From Porphyromonadaceae bacterium UBA7087 (GTDB lineage: Bacteria > Bacteroidota > Bacteroidia > Bacteroidales > Muribaculaceae): a stretch of 5,970 nt of DNA. Below, piece after piece: positions 1-5,881 of the stretch. Made by a program: the position numbers and the translations under genes. The first letter of the stretch is position 1, and every line of letters starts with the position of its first letter. The notes under the pieces were generated by a model. It ran no database searches and was not told the DNA's origin. It worked only from the letters and a program-made list of their open reading frames with translations. The DNA lies in NCBI GenBank assembly GCA_002493515.1, contig DKYZ01000029.1:1-5970 (forward strand), given 5' to 3'.

Positions 1-44
1 CATTTACTGAATATCCCTAATTATCCGGCTATTCTGCAAATTTA
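1..44 (-). promoter_or_regulatory. Possible promoter and start codon of a divergent gene at the left edge
   Basis: On the minus strand a TAAATTTG box (44 down to 37) matches the Bacteroidetes -7 consensus TAnnTTTG. It lies 33 bases before an ATG formed by the first three bases of the window (3 down to 1). That spacing is close to the 35 bases between the pheS box and its ATG. No convincing TTTG is seen about 20 bases upstream, so the promoter is incomplete by consensus. The gene it would serve lies outside the window and cannot be identified. A short plus-strand open stretch ending in TAA at 43-45 could instead be the tail of an unseen gene, but it is too short to support. Confidence 0.3.
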
Positions 45-113
45 ATCTGAGAAGGGTGCATACAGGACAGCGATGGCAATTGCTGCGACGGTAGCGAAAA
101 TCTTCCGTGTTGA

Positions 114-146
114 TTGTCGTGGATATTGTTTTTTTGCCTAACTTTG
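114..146 (+). promoter_or_regulatory. Bacteroidetes-type promoter of the DUF4253 gene
   Basis: TAACTTTG at 139-146 matches the -7 consensus TAnnTTTG exactly. A TTG at 114-116 lies 22 bases upstream, at the long end of the usual spacing for the -33 element. Transcription would be expected to start about 5-8 bases after the box, around 151-154. This is essentially at the ATG at 154, so the mRNA may have almost no 5' leader. Confidence 0.6.
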
Positions 147-153
147 CGAAAAA

Positions 154-1059
154 ATGCGAATTATGGATATGTTATTAGGATTTTTGTTTATATTGGTCAT
201 AGTGGCTATTCTCGGTTCTGTGACCGGAATAAGCATATATTTCGAGAAGAAAAAGAAAAAACGCAAAAAGCGGGAATTTGATGAGATGCTTGTGCATGTC
301 AGGGAACGGGCACAACGGGAACGTCTCGCGAAAGAGAGGGTAGAGGAATCTTGGCCAGTACCGGTGGATGAGGTTTCCGCTTTTTTAGGTTGCAAGTGTC
401 GGTTTATTAGAAAAGGTAAAGGCTGTGAACTCCTTGATGCCTATGATTCGGAATTGGAGAGAGGCAGGAAGGAGGGTTTCCTCCCGGTTCTGGTTTCGGT
501 CGGTTTCTATAAGCAGATGCTTGAATCCGAGCTGGATTGCGGCATGACTATGGCTGAACAGCGGCAGAAAGCCAAGAGTATAATAGCCGATGTCAGGGAA
601 GAGAAAATCCTCTCGGCATATCTGTCAGAACATATGCCTGATGATGCCGTGGTCAACGGGGAAGGGGGAGACTGTGACATGGCTGAGGAACCGGAAGTCG
701 ATGATCTCATGCAGCCTGCATCCCCGGGAGAGGCTTTCATAATTGCGGAATTGCCGGTGGAGCGACCGGAGGATATATTTGCCTGGATTCCCGTCGGCGG
801 ATGGAACGAATGTCCCGACCTGGATGTCCATGTAGCGTTCGCGAGACACTGGCATGAGAAATACGGAGCCATACCGGCCTCAATAACAGAAGATACGATC
901 GAATATGTGGTCAGAAAGCCTTTGGACAAGATTGAGGCAAAGAGAGTGGCTTGCGAGCAATACGCCTACAGCCCGGACATAGTGGAGCAGGGCACTCCGC
1001 TCCCTTGTCTCGCTGATCTGCTCTCCCGCACCCGCGTCTGGTTCTTCTGGTGGGACTGA
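154..1059 (+). CDS. Membrane-anchored DUF4253 domain protein
   Basis: The 301-residue protein starts with a hydrophobic helix (about residues 6-30), followed directly by a strongly basic run of Lys and Arg (32-40). By the positive-inside rule this predicts a single anchor with the rest of the protein in the cytoplasm. A charged, probably helical linker (41-66) follows, then the main domain. The C-terminal third carries DUF4253 hallmarks: PVGGWNECPD (213-222), EQYAYSPDIVEQG (268-280) and the terminal VWFFWWD (295-301). An upstream GRKEGFLPVLV segment (104-114) also fits the family. The biochemical function of DUF4253 is not known to me; relatives often occur as scattered orphan genes in bacteria, and the membrane anchor is a variation on the usual soluble form. 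ATG codons at 163 and 169 are alternative starts and would keep the anchor. There is no Shine-Dalgarno sequence. The gene stands alone, with its own promoter and 193 non-coding bases before pheS. Confidence 0.85.
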   Translation: MRIMDMLLGFLFILVIVAILGSVTGISIYFEKKKKKRKKREFDEMLVHVRERAQRERLAKERVEESWPVPVDEVSAFLGCKCRFIRKGKGCELLDAYDSELERGRKEGFLPVLVSVGFYKQMLESELDCGMTMAEQRQKAKSIIADVREEKILSAYLSEHMPDDAVVNGEGGDCDMAEEPEVDDLMQPASPGEAFIIAELPVERPEDIFAWIPVGGWNECPDLDVHVAFARHWHEKYGAIPASITEDTIEYVVRKPLDKIEAKRVACEQYAYSPDIVEQGTPLPCLADLLSRTRVWFFWWD

Positions 1060-1063
1060 CCTC

Positions 1064-1160
1064 CGGTTCCCTCCTTTCGCTCCTTTTCGGTTCCCTTTCC
1101 ATGCGTTAGTCCGTTCCGTGTCCGGGGCTTCAACCCCGGAATCCCGGCTCCAACCCCGGA
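1064..1160. repeat. Intergenic direct repeats and GC-rich palindrome
   Basis: Between the DUF4253 gene and the pheS promoter there is no plausible gene, but there is internal repetition. CGGTTCCCT occurs at 1064-1072 and again at 1088-1096 in a pyrimidine-rich tract. A 15-base unit, GGCTTCAACCCCGGA (1126-1140), recurs with one change as GGCTCCAACCCCGGA (1146-1160), exactly 20 bases apart. The first copy is part of a 7-bp stem-loop, TCCGGGG (1121-1127) with CCCCGGA (1134-1140). No T-run follows it, so it is not a standard terminator, although it could mark the 3' end of the DUF4253 transcript. The composition suggests a dispersed intergenic repeat, which one window cannot prove. Confidence 0.6.
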
Positions 1161-1185
1161 TAAGGATGAAGAATCGGCTGCAAAG

Positions 1186-1217
1186 TTGTGGTTTTTCAGT
1201 AGTTTTTTGTAATTTTG
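1186..1217 (+). promoter_or_regulatory. Promoter of the pheS-nth operon
   Basis: TAATTTTG at 1210-1217 fits TAnnTTTG, and TTG at 1186-1188 lies 21 bases upstream, both as expected for the primary sigma factor of Bacteroidetes. The predicted transcription start is near 1223-1225, giving a leader of about 28 bases with no structure or attenuator. No leader peptide rich in phenylalanine codons is visible, unlike the attenuation control known for enterobacterial pheST. Confidence 0.7.
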
Positions 1218-1252
1218 CAAGTTGAAACCCTAAGAAGAAAAAAGCAAGCCAC

Positions 1253-2278
1253 ATGATTGAGAAAATCAATAAAATAAAGGAGGAGCTTGCCGGCCTCAAG
1301 GCAGCCAATGCTGCCGAGGTAGAACAGCTCCGCATCAAATATCTGAGCAAGAGGGGTGAGATTTCCCTTCTGATGAACGATTTCCGCAGCGTCCCGGCCG
1401 AGCAGAAGCGTGAGCTGGGACAGAAGCTCAACGAACTGAAGAACTACGCCACCGAGCGCATAAACGCCCTGAAGGAATCCTTCGCGGCCCAGGCTGACAA
1501 CGCGGCAGCTGACATCGACCTGACCCGCACCGCCACCCCGATGCCCGTCGGGAGCCGTCATCCCCTCTCCACCGTGAAAAACGATATGCTGCGCATTTTC
1601 GCCGGCATGGGATTCACAATCGCCGAGGGTCCCGAAATTGAGGACGACTGGCATGTCTTCTCATCGCTCAACTTCCCCGCTGACCATCCGGCACGCGATA
1701 TGCAGGACACATTCTTCATCGCACGTAATCCGGCTGACATCCTGCTGCGTACCCATACCTCATCCGTGCAGACCCGCGTGATGGAGAAGACTCAGCCGCC
1801 TATCCGTATTGTCTGTCCGGGACGGGTATACCGCAATGAGGCGATTTCCGCCCGTGCCCACTGTTTCTTCCATCAGGTGGAAGGTCTTTATATCGACAAG
1901 AATGTCTCGTTTGCCGACCTCAAGCAGGTATTGCTCTATTTCGCAAAAGAGATGTTCGGGGCGCAGACCAAGATCCGTCTCCGTCCATCGTACTTCCCCT
2001 TCACCGAGCCGTCGGCCGAGATGGACATCAGCTGCGACCTCTGCGGCGGCAAAGGATGTGCTTTCTGCAAAGGCACTGGCTGGGTGGAGATTCTCGGATG
2101 CGGCATGGTTGACCCCAACGTGCTTGAGGCATGCGGCATAGATTCCAAGGTATATTCCGGCTATGCGTTCGGAATGGGTATCGAGCGCATCACCAACCTC
2201 AAATACAGGGTGAAAGACCTGCGTATGTTCAGCGAGAACGACGTGCGCTTCCTCCAGGAGTTCGAGGCTGCCAGATAA
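1253..2278 (+). CDS. pheS: Phenylalanine--tRNA ligase alpha subunit
   Basis: This is the catalytic subunit of cytoplasmic phenylalanyl-tRNA synthetase (class II, alpha2-beta2), which charges tRNA-Phe using ATP. The 341-residue length is normal. An N-terminal coiled coil (about 1-80) for tRNA binding precedes the catalytic core. Motif 1 is around SRHPLSTVKNDML (101-113) with GPEIEDDWHVF after it. Motif 2 is GRVYRNE (190-196) running into FFHQVEG. Motif 3 is GYAFGMGIERI (303-313). Ala305 occupies the position corresponding to Ala294 of the E. coli enzyme, which sets the size of the amino-acid pocket. Where E. coli has a short loop, this protein has four cysteines (Cys261, 264, 269, 272) just before WVEILGCGMV, a feature I associate with Bacteroidetes PheS. 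The partner pheT is not adjacent, as is usual in this phylum. The start is supported by the promoter 35 bases upstream; no Shine-Dalgarno sequence is seen. Confidence 0.98.
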   Translation: MIEKINKIKEELAGLKAANAAEVEQLRIKYLSKRGEISLLMNDFRSVPAEQKRELGQKLNELKNYATERINALKESFAAQADNAAADIDLTRTATPMPVGSRHPLSTVKNDMLRIFAGMGFTIAEGPEIEDDWHVFSSLNFPADHPARDMQDTFFIARNPADILLRTHTSSVQTRVMEKTQPPIRIVCPGRVYRNEAISARAHCFFHQVEGLYIDKNVSFADLKQVLLYFAKEMFGAQTKIRLRPSYFPFTEPSAEMDISCDLCGGKGCAFCKGTGWVEILGCGMVDPNVLEACGIDSKVYSGYAFGMGIERITNLKYRVKDLRMFSENDVRFLQEFEAAR

Positions 2279-2291
2279 CGGAGCCCAGGCC

Positions 2292-2927
2292 ATGACTCAG
2301 AAAGAAAGATATGAAGGTGTGATCGGCTGGTTCAAAGAGAACCAGTCTGATCCCCGCACGGAACTGGAGTATGACACGCCGTTCCATCTTCTGTTGTCGG
2401 TGATACTCTCGGCTCAGTGTACCGACAAACGTGTCAATATGGTGACGCCCCCTCTTTTCGAGGCTTATCCGGATCCGGCATCGCTCGCCAGGGCGACCGA
2501 GGAGGAGGTGTTTCCCTATATAAAGAGCGTCACCTTTCCCAACAACAAGACGCGTCATCTGATACGTGCTGCCAAGGTGCTGGTGGAGGAGTTCGGCGGA
2601 GAGATGCCTTCCGACATCGACTCTCTGATGAAGCTGCCAGGGGTAGGGCGCAAGACCGCCAACGTCATGCTGGCCGTAGTCTGGAACAAGGCTGCCATGG
2701 CTGTCGACACCCATGTCTTCCGTGTCAGCAACCGGATCGGGCTTACCACCGACAGCAAGACTCCGGAGGCCACGGAAAAGACTCTGGTGAAAAATATCCC
2801 GTCGGAGTTGCTCTCACGCGCCCACCATTGGCTGATTCTCCACGGACGCTACGTATGCAAGGCCCGTAAGCCCGAATGCCAGGAATGCGGCATCCGCCAA
2901 TGGTGCAGGATGTACACCTCCCGTTGA
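2292..2927 (+). CDS. nth: Endonuclease III (DNA glycosylase/AP lyase)
   Basis: This enzyme removes oxidised pyrimidines from DNA and cuts the resulting abasic site by beta-elimination, starting base-excision repair. The 211-residue length matches the E. coli protein. Visible features, in order: LLSVILSAQCTDKRVN (34-49), the family's N-terminal signature; the helix-hairpin-helix LPGVGRKTANV (115-125), with Lys121 as the likely catalytic nucleophile; VDTHVFRVSNR (138-148), with Asp139 as the catalytic aspartate; and HHWLILHGRYVC leading into the iron-sulfur motif Cys189-x6-Cys196-x2-Cys199-x5-Cys205, a complete 4Fe-4S set. All key residues are present, so it should be active. It begins 13 bases after the pheS stop, with a weak GGAG at 2280-2283 placed 8 bases before the ATG, and is therefore probably co-transcribed with pheS. 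Its stop codon directly abuts the stop of the minus-strand gene at 2928. Confidence 0.97.
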   Translation: MTQKERYEGVIGWFKENQSDPRTELEYDTPFHLLLSVILSAQCTDKRVNMVTPPLFEAYPDPASLARATEEEVFPYIKSVTFPNNKTRHLIRAAKVLVEEFGGEMPSDIDSLMKLPGVGRKTANVMLAVVWNKAAMAVDTHVFRVSNRIGLTTDSKTPEATEKTLVKNIPSELLSRAHHWLILHGRYVCKARKPECQECGIRQWCRMYTSR

Positions 2928-3896
2928 CTATTCTATTATCCAGTCAGTCAAGGCTCTTGATACTGTTGAGAAATTCGCGCCGATGATGAATTTCTGACGT
3001 GGGTCGGCTGCGTATGGTTCTGCATAACCTTTGGAGTGTATCTGCTTGATGGCTTCGCTTGGCGTGGAGTCGGTTTTGAACTCGAATATGTAGACGAATC
3101 CAGGAGTTTCAGCAATCATATCGGCGCGGCCCCTGGCGGAATGTATCTCTGTGCGCACCATCATACCGATCATTTTGAAAATGATTGCCATTATATTCTG
3201 GAAATGAATCTCCTTATCAGGCTCTGTCTCTGATGATGTGTCGGCAATCAGGCTCTGAAGGCGGAGCATGAAATCCTCGGGTTGTCCTTTTCTGATGTCA
3301 TCTGCAAACCGGTGTAGATCGAATGTCGAGCGGTATGGCTTGATATTGAGGTAGTTTTCCCATAGCGATGACCAGAAACCCTCCTTGACCTCGATGTTCG
3401 GGAAGCGGAGTATAAACTGGCGCGTCTCATCGTCGTAGGAACCGATTGTGAGATAGCCTGCCTGATAGAGCAGCGGTATAATGTCGCGCCGCATGATGGA
3501 GATGTCGGCAAGCTGGTTTTTCGTCCTTCTTGCTCCGTCAATTTCAGTGAGAGGAAAGACATGACGTTTCAATAGCCCGGCGAGATAATCGGGAGTGCCT
3601 GTCTGATTCCAGTATGTGCCGATCTCATTTGCATCGAAAGCGAGAAGAACGCTAAACGGATTGTAGATTCCCTCGCTTTCCGCGCTGAAATGATAGCCGT
3701 CGTAATAATCCTTGAATAATTTCCACACCACGTCATTCGACAATTTTCTATTTCTGGCGAAATCCTCCACAGAATCTGTGAAGTCGCGTCTGAACTCCGT
3801 CTCGGATATTCCATATGCTTGCTCGTTATTATTCTGACATGCAAATTTAGGAATAAAAGAGGGTCTCTCCAAATTTGGCTTGCCTATTCGGTGCAA
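2928..3896 (-). pseudogene. N-terminally truncated AAA-ATPase-like / PD-(D/E)XK nuclease remnant
   Basis: The 322-codon frame matches the C-terminal part of the family with an N-terminal AAA-ATPase-like domain (PF09820) and a C-terminal PD-(D/E)XK nuclease domain (PF08011), normally around 500-580 residues. Seen here are AYGISETEF (27-35), YYDGYHF and IYNPFS, the TGTPDYL segment, IPLLYQAGYLTI, and a nuclease core with Asp259 (GRADM), Glu272 and Lys274 (FEFK), then QIHSKGY (285-291). The Walker-containing half is missing. The frame opens only at TTG (3896), 24 bases from the end of the DUF3943 gene, so there is no space for it. No in-frame ATG precedes the conserved part; the first is near residue 135. 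About 26 residues before AYGISETEF do not resemble the family. The remaining frame has no internal stop, so truncation is recent or the nuclease half is still used. Full-length relatives are common in gut Bacteroidales; their role is unclear. A translated fragment starting at a non-ATG codon cannot be excluded. Confidence 0.75.
3842..3873 (-). promoter_or_regulatory. Consensus promoter inside the 5' end of the nuclease remnant
   Basis: On the minus strand TTTG (3873-3870), a 20-base spacer and TAAATTTG (3849-3842) form the closest match to the full Bacteroidetes promoter consensus in this window. Transcription would begin near 3835, inside the open frame and just before the conserved AYGISETEF segment. 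The first ATG after it (3840) runs into a stop after three codons and is in the wrong frame. The promoter may be real, or a chance product of the AT-rich junction. Confidence 0.45.
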
Positions 3897-3920
3897 TGTC
3901 GGTGTAAAATATTTATATGG

Positions 3921-5516
3921 TCACAGGTGGTAGGTGAGCATCAGCTTGAGGCCGAACTGGTCGCTGGTGATGATGGGGCCGTCCGTGCCTGACATGTTTC
4001 CGTATTGGTCTGTAAAGCGGAGAGATATGTCGGGATAATGAGAGTAGCGACGGTACCAGTCGAACGATAGGGTGGCGTAGAGGCGTGTGAATATACGGTA
4101 GTTGGCGTGGATGTTGAGGTTGAAGAAGGAACCGTTGCTGCGGTCCCCCTGGATGTTGAGCGGCCGTCCGTCCGGACCGGTGAAGTTTCCCTGGTCGCGG
4201 TAGCCGTCCCAGGTGTATAGCCGGAAGAAGCGGGCGTCGGCTCCGGCATTGAACCGCTTGCGCGGCATGTTGAAGTTGAATCCCCCCTTGAGCGAGAATC
4301 CGGAGCCCCAGTTGTAGTTGCGGTGGTAGAAGCGGTAGAAGTCGCTCAGTATGCCGCCGAGAATCACTGCGTTGACGTGGGCGTAGGCATCAAGTCTCCA
4401 TCTGTTGCACTCCGTATGCTGCAGGGTCAGGCCGCCCCCGATCGAGGCCGGCGTACCGAATTTATATGGCACCTGACATGGCATAAGTGGTAAGGCGGGT
4501 TGTTCTTTCGATATCGTGTCGGAGTCGAAATAGTCGAAATGCTGATACATCCCGATGCTCAGGTCTGTTTTGTGCGTGTCGATGAGGCTGCGCGAGAGCA
4601 GACGTCCCATTATCTCCACGCGGCTCAGAAGCGGCTGCGTCTTCATGACGTCCAGATCGAGCAGGAAGGAGAAATAATCGTAAGGATGACGGGTCTCCGG
4701 ACTGAAACGGTCGCCGTATTCGAGATAGATCCTTGCGGAGAGGCCGGCCTTGGCCATGTCGTCGCCGTTGTGGAATACGAGCAGCCGCGGGCCGAGCGAG
4801 AATGCGACGGTAACGGGAGGTGTGCCGAAACGTCGCCCGGTCGTGGCGCGGTGTTCCCAGGCTCTTCCAGTCACCAGCCGCGTGAATCCGCGCATCGGGC
4901 TCACGATGAAGGCCGCGAGTTCCCTTCCGAAGCGTTCCTCGCCACGGCTGCGGTCGTCGAGGATGACGTCTGCCGTCCGATAAAGGGCCTCTCCGATGGT
5001 GGCTCCCCCAATCGGGGTTGCTATGATGTCGTTGGTGGAGGGATATTCGCATTCCATGAACATCTCCCACATCGCGCTTCCGGCTATGGCGAACAGTTCC
5101 GACTGCCAGAAGTTGTAGCCGTTGCTGCGTCCCGCATTGTAGAAGAGGGAACCGTTGTATGGGTGCGCGAACATGTTGGTGCCGAGATGGTCGTTGTCCC
5201 ATTCGAAGCCGTGCCGGAAGTTCTCCTTTATTGTCTCCCAGGATATGTAGGCGTAATGTCCTTTCTGGACGTAGCGGTCGAATGCCCACAGACCGATGTT
5301 TAACCCCAATGTTTCGGCCGACGCTCGCCAGAAAGCCTTCTTCTCCAGGCGTGCCACGTCGAGGCTGTCGGAAGCTTTCGGTCGTGCCACGTATCTGCGG
5401 AGGTCGCGAAACCAGGCGGATGTGTCGGGAAGGCAGTCGCCGGTGTCGTCTTGGCTGGAGGCTTTGGCGGGAAACATCAGCAACAGGGCTGTAAATATGG
5501 TCAGGAATAGTCTCAT
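3921..5516 (-). CDS. DUF3943 family outer-membrane/periplasmic protein
   Basis: With the start at ATG 5516 the product has 531 residues and begins with a typical signal peptide: Met-Arg, a hydrophobic core (LFLTIFTALLLMF) and a small-residue cleavage region near AKASS (17-21). The DUF3943 core follows at about 95-215. It includes DNDHLGTNMFAHPYNGSLFY (107-126), the RSNGYNFW stretch, STNDIIATPIGGATIGE (160-176) and SPMRGFTRLVTGRAW (206-220). The remainder is rich in alternating aromatic strands (for example DYFSFLLDLDV, FNLNIHANYRIF) and ends in LMLTYHL, like an outer-membrane beta-barrel. The function of DUF3943 is unknown; an envelope location is inferred. The frame is open up to 5633, but that longer start would place the terminator and promoter (5576-5624) inside the coding sequence and bury the signal peptide. 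ATG 5528 is a second plausible start, four residues longer. No terminator lies between its stop and the nuclease remnant downstream. Confidence 0.88.
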   Translation of the reverse strand: MRLFLTIFTALLLMFPAKASSQDDTGDCLPDTSAWFRDLRRYVARPKASDSLDVARLEKKAFWRASAETLGLNIGLWAFDRYVQKGHYAYISWETIKENFRHGFEWDNDHLGTNMFAHPYNGSLFYNAGRSNGYNFWQSELFAIAGSAMWEMFMECEYPSTNDIIATPIGGATIGEALYRTADVILDDRSRGEERFGRELAAFIVSPMRGFTRLVTGRAWEHRATTGRRFGTPPVTVAFSLGPRLLVFHNGDDMAKAGLSARIYLEYGDRFSPETRHPYDYFSFLLDLDVMKTQPLLSRVEIMGRLLSRSLIDTHKTDLSIGMYQHFDYFDSDTISKEQPALPLMPCQVPYKFGTPASIGGGLTLQHTECNRWRLDAYAHVNAVILGGILSDFYRFYHRNYNWGSGFSLKGGFNFNMPRKRFNAGADARFFRLYTWDGYRDQGNFTGPDGRPLNIQGDRSNGSFFNLNIHANYRIFTRLYATLSFDWYRRYSHYPDISLRFTDQYGNMSGTDGPIITSDQFGLKLMLTYHL

Positions 5517-5575
5517 ATGTATCGTCATGACGTCGGAAAGTGGGTTTACCCCCACATGAAAAGGGATGTGGAATG

Positions 5576-5583
5576 CAAAATTA
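5576..5583 (-). promoter_or_regulatory. -7 box of the DUF3943 promoter
   Basis: TAATTTTG on the minus strand (5583 down to 5576) is identical to the pheS -7 box. It lies 59 bases before the ATG at 5516, predicting a leader of about 50-55 bases. A clear TTTG at the -33 position is lacking: the expected place falls within the terminator of the upstream unit, where only the T-run is available. The box explains why the gene starts at 5516 or 5528 and not at 5633. Confidence 0.5.
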
Positions 5584-5596
5584 CAAAGAATGATAT

Positions 5597-5624
5597 AAAA
5601 AAACGCTCCTTCTCCGAAGGAACG
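5597..5624 (-). terminator. Rho-independent terminator of the small transcription unit
   Basis: Read on the minus strand, CGTTCCTTC (5624-5616), a 3-base loop GGA and GAAGGAGCG (5612-5604) form a 9-bp stem with one G-U pair, followed directly by seven T residues (5603-5597). This is a standard intrinsic terminator. It ends transcription coming from the 33-codon frame at 5665-5766 and separates that unit from the DUF3943 promoter a few bases further on. Confidence 0.85.
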
Positions 5625-5633
5625 TCGCCTCAT

Positions 5634-5662
5634 CGGGAGCGGACTCCTCTGGTCCGCTCCCG
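5634..5662 (-). other. Perfect 11-bp GC-rich hairpin right after the small gene
   Basis: CGGGAGCGGAC (5634-5644) and GTCCGCTCCCG (5652-5662) are perfect inverted copies around a 7-base loop. The stem begins two bases after the TGA stop of the small frame and has no T-run of its own. The true terminator follows 9 bases later. Possible roles are RNA 3'-end protection or part of a structured RNA. Confidence 0.8.
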
Positions 5663-5664
5663 GC

Positions 5665-5766
5665 TCAGTGTTGTTTCTCAGCCTCGTGGAGGTAGAGTTC
5701 GGCGCGCGCCATGCAGTAGCAGGCGGTGCGATACCACTGAGCCATCTTTCTGATTACATTGCTCAT
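5665..5766 (-). CDS. Small 33-residue hypothetical protein
   Basis: An ATG at 5766-5764 opens 33 codons, closed by TGA at 5667-5665. The product begins MSNVIRKMAQWYRTACYCMA and ends with an acidic, probably helical tail containing AELYLHEAE. It has two close cysteines (Cys16, Cys18), several aromatic residues (Trp11, Tyr12, Tyr17, Tyr25) and basic residues mainly in the first two thirds. There is no signal peptide, and no membrane segment long enough to be convincing; an amphipathic helix is plausible. I do not recognise the family. Its setting supports a real gene: a promoter box about 104 bases upstream, a leader with stem-loops, and a terminator shortly after the stop, all on the same strand. 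Codon choice (CGC, CTC, GCC, ATC) resembles that of the neighbouring genes. The alternative is that the transcript is a non-coding RNA and the frame is fortuitous. Confidence 0.6.
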   Translation of the reverse strand: MSNVIRKMAQWYRTACYCMARAELYLHEAEKQH

Positions 5767-5793
5767 AATGCAAAAAAATAAACCTAAACCAAT

Positions 5794-5822
5794 CAGCCGC
5801 CTCTGCGGCTGCAATCTTTTTT
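5794..5822. promoter_or_regulatory. Leader stem-loop flanked by A- and T-runs
   Basis: CAGCCGC (5794-5800) and GCGGCTG (5805-5811) form a perfect 7-bp stem with a 4-base loop. On the plus strand a T6 run (5817-5822) follows 5 bases later, so it could act as a weak terminator for plus-strand transcripts. In the minus-strand leader of the small gene the same hairpin is preceded by A6 and followed, 15 bases later, by U7 (5778-5772) just before the ATG. The A6 and U7 could pair, extending the structure and covering the start region. Confidence 0.6.
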
Positions 5823-5827
5823 ACCTT

Positions 5828-5856
5828 GCAAACGACCTGTATGACCTATCGTTTGC
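5828..5856 (-). promoter_or_regulatory. First stem-loop in the small gene's leader
   Basis: GCAAACGA (5828-5835) and TCGTTTGC (5849-5856) are perfect 8-base inverted repeats around 13 bases, which themselves contain two copies of ACCT. The stem would form within the first ten or so bases of the predicted minus-strand transcript (start near 5863). It may be an RNA structure, or a binding site for a regulator just downstream of the promoter. Confidence 0.55.
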
Positions 5857-5869
5857 CTTTAAAACGCTG

Positions 5870-5877
5870 CAAAGTTA
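5870..5877 (-). promoter_or_regulatory. -7 box of the small-gene promoter
   Basis: TAACTTTG on the minus strand (5877 down to 5870) matches TAnnTTTG and is identical to the box of the DUF4253 gene. Transcription should start near 5863, about 95 bases before the ATG at 5766. The -33 position (about 5897-5903) lacks a clear TTTG; it falls inside an inverted repeat and AT-rich DNA. Confidence 0.55.
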
Positions 5878-5881
5878 TAAA

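Noticed and set aside
1..45. Open stretch ending in TAA at 43-45 as the tail of a plus-strand gene
   Set aside because: Fourteen codons without recognisable sequence are not enough, and the minus-strand promoter reading of the same bases is at least as likely.
1121..1140. Hairpin TCCGGGG/CCCCGGA as a rho-independent terminator
   Set aside because: No T-run follows on either strand, so only a palindrome is reported.
1126..1160. Two repeat units at 20-base spacing as a CRISPR or tandem array
   Set aside because: There are only two copies, with a 5-base gap between them, far too short for CRISPR spacers.
880..1431. Minus-strand frame of 183 codons spanning the DUF4253 3' end, the intergenic repeat and the start of pheS
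   Set aside because: It runs through two real genes and the pheS promoter, and its composition is that of repeat-derived spurious proteins.
3036..3233. Plus-strand 65-codon frame inside the nuclease remnant
   Set aside because: It is the reverse complement of the conserved PD-(D/E)XK coding region and has no supporting promoter.
4500..5303. Long plus-strand open frame of 267 codons opposite the DUF3943 gene
   Set aside because: It is an antisense shadow of a GC-rich gene with clear family motifs; its product has no recognisable domain and no promoter precedes it.
5517..5753. Plus-strand 78-codon frame at the right end
   Set aside because: It crosses a terminator hairpin, a promoter and the small gene on the other strand; its Arg/Ser-rich product looks fortuitous.
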